A stretch of DNA of 28,026 bases. Origin: SAT2750 sp963581185. Lineage in GTDB: Bacteria > Planctomycetota > Planctomycetia > Pirellulales > Pirellulaceae. The stretch's first letter is position 1, and each line of letters opens with the position of its first letter. Below the pieces are notes generated by a model. It did no database searches and was not told the DNA's origin. It worked only from the letters and a program-made list of their open reading frames with translations. Made by a program: the position numbers and the translations under genes. The DNA lies in NCBI GenBank assembly GCA_963581185.1, contig CAUZOB010000046.1:1-28026 (forward strand), read 5' to 3'. Below are positions 26,147 through 28,026 of this stretch, in pieces.

Positions 26147-26186
26147 GGCAGCACCGGGTGGATCCTAAGGGATTGGCGATGCCCCG

Positions 26187-26216
26187 ATTTTAGCCGCTGA
26201 ACAACAGGGGCAGCAA
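26187..26216 (-). promoter_or_regulatory. Leftward promoter of module C
   Basis: Minus strand TTGCTG (26211-26216), 18-base spacer, TAAAAT (26187-26192). It gives a leader of about 35 bases to ATG 26146 of the TPR gene. This is probably the ancestral arrangement, since the ATG is intact. Confidence 0.6.
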
Positions 26217-26330
26217 ACTGGCGGGGGGGGTCAAAAAGTTAGCCGCCGGTCGACATGAAGAACGCCACCCCAGGTGCACACATTTTCGGGCCAAAAACCA
26301 GGGTCCGGATTGTGGTCCACTGTGACTTGG

Positions 26331-26359
26331 TGGCATCCCCCTGCCCCGCATGGCAGAAT
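26331..26359 (+). promoter_or_regulatory. Rightward promoter of module C
   Basis: TGGCAT (26331-26336), 17-base spacer, CAGAAT (26354-26359). The next rightward gene is the HEAT lipoprotein at 26533. Confidence 0.45.
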
Positions 26360-26532
26360 GGGTGCTTCACGTCTTGTGGTCCTATCTGCAAGGCAATATC
26401 CATGAACGCCAGCATGGCGTCTGGCATGTGAATGGATCGACCCTGAAGACAACGTCTTGGGAATCCCGTGTAAGCGGTTAGTTGAAGAACAAGCTGATAG
26501 ATTTTGTCCGCTATATTTCGCAAAGCACGATC

Positions 26533-26919
26533 ATGAAATGGCCCACGTTTCTCGTGGTGATGGTCATTTTCATCACTGGCTGTCGCAAGCCAGCACCTCG
26601 AGCTCCATCTCCTGTTGATCCACCCGGGGGAGTAAAGGACACAGGTCAAATCCCGCCCCCGACCACAGCATTGAAAGATAAAGATGTCCGAATAAATGAA
26701 ATAATCGCTCTCGCAAAGAGCGGGGAGGCTGCCGTCGATCCCTTGATTGTGGCCTTGAAAGATAAGGCTACTGTCGTCCGATCCAAAGCAGCATACGCAC
26801 TCGGGAAGATCGTTGGGCGACCCAGGACTCGGCTACTCAGGATGATCAGGACCGCTTTGACTGACGTCACTGTCCTGAGGTTGAGAAGTTCCGATGGCCA
26901 TCCCGATTGTCGCCAATAA
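26533..26919 (+). CDS. Small HEAT-repeat lipoprotein, probably truncated
   Basis: 128 residues from ATG 26533. M-K-W-P-T-F-L-V-V-M-V-I-F-I-T-G-C is a lipoprotein signal with lipobox I-T-G-C (Cys17). A Pro-rich linker follows, then one clear HEAT/PBS-lyase-like helical pair (A-V-D-P-L-I-V-A-L-K-D then V-V-R-S-K-A-A-Y-A-L-G-K-I) at about 74-97. A second unit seems to begin (L-I/M-I-R-T-A-L-T-D) but the frame then loses the pattern and ends. The last 29 codons are antisense to the convergent 45-aa membrane-protein gene, which suggests the HEAT protein was cut short and now reads into neighbouring DNA. A start at TTG 26482 is possible, but it would place 17 residues before the signal. Family function is unknown; HEAT proteins are usually scaffolds. 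Confidence 0.55.
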   Translation: MKWPTFLVVMVIFITGCRKPAPRAPSPVDPPGGVKDTGQIPPPTTALKDKDVRINEIIALAKSGEAAVDPLIVALKDKATVVRSKAAYALGKIVGRPRTRLLRMIRTALTDVTVLRLRSSDGHPDCRQ

Positions 26920-26970
26920 GCATGTGGCGAAGATGCCGAATCCAAACACAAAGAGAGCTGTATCAGTCAT
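26833..26970 (-). CDS. Small single-span membrane protein (45 aa), overlapping its upstream gene
   Basis: ATG at 26970 and TAG at 26833-26835. Residues about 4-27 form one strongly hydrophobic helix (A-L-F-V-F-G-F-G-I-F-A-T, then C-L-L-A-T-I-G-M-A-I-G) followed by a polar acidic tail ending D-H-P-E. Its first eight bases overlap the end of the 57-aa membrane-protein gene (ATGACTGA), so the pair is probably translated together. It also overlaps the 3' end of the convergent HEAT gene by 87 bases. The family is not named, but short proteins with an N-terminal M-x-D-T-A-L-F-V-F-G type helix look familiar among bacterial membrane proteins. Confidence 0.55.
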   Translation of the reverse strand: MTDTALFVFGFGIFATCLLATIGMAIGTSQPQDSDVSQSGPDHPE

Positions 26971-27136
26971 GGCGACCGCCCAGGATCAGCGTTCCAAACG
27001 AAAGTATCGACGGAACCCAGAGCCCTACATACAGGCCCTGTTTCTTGCTGCCGTTGAACCACAGATAGACTGAGAGCAGAAACGAAACTCCCGCCCCGGC
27101 GACATAGGCCGCCTTCGCAATACTTCTCTTTGTCAT
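26963..27136 (-). CDS. Small two-span membrane protein (57 aa)
   Basis: ATG 27136 is preceded by GAGGTG five bases upstream, which I prefer to the in-frame ATG at 27199 that has no SD. Two hydrophobic segments (A-Y-V-A-G-A-G-V-S-F-L-L-S-V-Y-L-W-F, about 9-26; G-L-Y-V-G-L-W-V-P-S-I-L-S-F-G-T-L-I, about 35-52) flank a short basic turn G-S-K-K. The G-L-(F/Y)-V-G-L-W-V-P-S-I-L pattern recurs in small uncharacterised bacterial inner-membrane proteins. The stop overlaps the start of the 45-aa gene by eight bases. Role unknown. Confidence 0.6.
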   Translation of the reverse strand: MTKRSIAKAAYVAGAGVSFLLSVYLWFNGSKKQGLYVGLWVPSILSFGTLILGGRHD

Positions 27137-27141
27137 CAGAT

Positions 27142-27147
27142 CACCTC
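27142..27147 (-). promoter_or_regulatory. Ribosome binding site of the 57-aa membrane protein
   Basis: GAGGTG on the minus strand, five bases before ATG 27136. It decides the shorter start. Confidence 0.55.
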
Positions 27148-27251
27148 GGATGCTTTGCCGCTCCGCGTTGTCGCGACCAATGCCAGACAGGCATTTCATG
27201 GCCGACGCTCTGTGTCACGCTTTCAGGCTTACACGGGATTGATAGACGTGA

Positions 27252-28026
27252 TCAGTGCGAAACAAAGATGGATTCGAAAGGTTTCGCGACTTCGCCGAGT
27301 TTTTCGAGACTTCTCTGGAGCAACTGGCGGACTCTCTCTTTGCTGAGCCCGAGCTGTTCTCCAAGTTCGCGAAATGTCAGACTCTTGCCCGAGTCGTCGA
27401 GTCCGAACCGGCCACGGACGATAACCCGCTCACGCTCGTCGAGTGTGTCATCGAATTTCGAGATCACCGCAGCGGCTGCGATTTTGATCTCGTCTTCAAT
27501 CGACTCAGACGGATCCGTTTCGATCATCGGCTCCTGAGCCATCATCGCCGTCGGACTGGCATGCTCGCGCTGGGCTCGTTTGCGGCGGCGATCGATCACG
27601 CGATAGAGGTGACGCTGCACGGCATGTGTCAGATAAGTGCTGAAGCGGTAGCCACGCGAGTAGTCAAACTTGTCAATCGCGTAGAGCAGAATCCCATTTC
27701 CCTCGGCAACGAACTCGTCGAACTCATCAGGCGAGATCGAAACCTTTCCAGCAACTGAAACAACCAGTCGCAGGTTGGCCTTCGCCAGCTCCTCACGGAC
27801 TTCTTTCGCCTGGCCGAGCAGTCGGTCAACCTCTTTCAACTTTCTTGCCGATGGACGTTTCGGATGCAGTCCTGCCTGAATCGCGCTGGCACGGAAACGC
27901 AGGAAGTTCAACTGCTTGAACAGAAGTTGCTCGCCCTCGAACGTCAGCAGGCGGCTCTCCTGCAACGGGGCCAGAATCGACGCCTCGACGCGATTGGGGT
28001 CGAGTGATCCCGGCACTTGCTTTTCC
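27252..28026 (-). CDS. Sigma-70 family RNA polymerase sigma factor (5' end at or beyond window edge)
   Basis: At least 254 residues. Region 2 starts with E-E-L-A-K-A-N-L-R-L-V-V-S-V-A (about 75-89) and continues with D-E-F-V-A-E-G-N and A-I-D-K-F-D-Y-S-R-G-Y-R-F-S-T-Y (about 112-127). Region 4 has L-D-E-R-E-R-V-I-V-R-G-R-F-G-L (about 191-205) and the helix-turn-helix T-F-R-E-L-G-E-Q-L-G-L-S-K-E-R-V-R-Q (about 214-231). Region 2.4 reads T-H-A-V-Q-R-H-L-Y-R rather than the housekeeping W-W-I-R-Q-A-I, and region 3 is replaced by a short acidic linker, so this is an alternative factor, not RpoD. A GTG at 28014-28016 could be the start, but the frame stays open to the window edge. Confidence 0.85.
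   Translation of the reverse strand, partial: EKQVPGSLDPNRVEASILAPLQESRLLTFEGEQLLFKQLNFLRFRASAIQAGLHPKRPSARKLKEVDRLLGQAKEVREELAKANLRLVVSVAGKVSISPDEFDEFVAEGNGILLYAIDKFDYSRGYRFSTYLTHAVQRHLYRVIDRRRKRAQREHASPTAMMAQEPMIETDPSESIEDEIKIAAAAVISKFDDTLDERERVIVRGRFGLDDSGKSLTFRELGEQLGLSKERVRQLLQRSLEKLGEVAKPFESIFVSH

Larger units (their letters stand above)
26140..26415. repeat. Divergent promoter module, copy C
   Basis: Same order of blocks as copy A: GTTTCATGGCAGCAC (26140-26154, containing the TPR gene's start codon on the minus strand), leftward promoter, eight-G run (26223-26230), GGTCGACATG, the 22-base CACACATTTTC...AAAAAC block, and TGGCATCCCCCTGCC with the rightward promoter. The right end diverges after CTTCACGTC. 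Confidence 0.75.

Noticed and set aside
14387..26230. Eight-G runs at 14387-14394, 25314-25321 and 26223-26230 as phase-variation tracts
   Set aside because: They are non-coding, and the first and third are part of the repeated module, so shared ancestry explains them better.
1..28026. tRNA, rRNA, CRISPR arrays or complete insertion sequences
   Set aside because: No cloverleaf-like sequences, regularly spaced repeats or transposase genes were recognised on either strand.

Overview
The window looks like chromosomal DNA from a member of the Planctomycetota, probably a Pirellulales/Planctomycetales-type organism. The reason is gene content. It carries three cassettes of the planctomycete-typical cytochrome families: PSCyt1/DUF1549/DUF1553 with DUF1501, and two pairs of DUF1587/1592/1588/1585 with DUF1552. 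It also has WPHWRG-type PQQ propeller proteins, sialate O-acetylesterase-like proteins and large secreted carbohydrate-active proteins. Species cannot be told from the sequence. No tRNA, rRNA or CRISPR array was seen.

Layout: (1) 1-1732: 3' end of an unidentified gene (+) converging on a PQQ propeller gene (-). (2) 2095-4974: a double-length sialate O-acetylesterase-like protein whose second half is a catalytically decayed copy of the first. (3) 5140-14288, minus strand: two cytochrome cassettes read in the order PSCyt1/DUF1553, DUF1501, then DUF1552, DUF1592. A frameshifted remnant of an unknown + strand gene lies between the pairs. (4) 14558-17393, plus: a 40-aa upstream ORF and a large BNR/GH32-43-like double-propeller protein. 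(5) 17661-20839, minus: a beta-helix protein followed by a GH43 arabinanase-like enzyme, probably an operon. (6) 21164-25277, plus: a 62-aa upstream ORF overlapping a second DUF1592 gene, which itself overlaps a second DUF1552 gene. (7) 25278-27251: a decayed region with a second remnant of the same tail, a frameshifted TPR gene, a truncated HEAT lipoprotein and two overlapping small membrane-protein genes. (8) 27252-28026: a sigma-70 family factor running off the end.

Most proteins have Sec, Tat or lipoprotein export signals, so the region encodes an envelope or extracytoplasmic set: multi-domain c-type cytochrome-like proteins, their Tat-exported DUF1501/DUF1552 partners, and glycan-active proteins (esterase-like, GH43, beta-helix, double propeller). 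A joint role in polysaccharide breakdown is inference from proximity.

The most unusual signal is not a gene. A divergent promoter module occurs three times (about 14300-14565, 21059-21169, 26140-26415), each time between unrelated divergent genes, with a decayed fourth trace at 5024-5080. Each copy has a leftward TTGCTG-N18-TANNAT promoter and a rightward TGGCAT-N17/18-CANAAT promoter. The copied DNA reaches into start codons on both sides, giving short leader ORFs on the right and an ATGAAA start (intact or mutated) on the left. This resembles a duplicating promoter-plus-leader cassette that has been spliced onto different genes.
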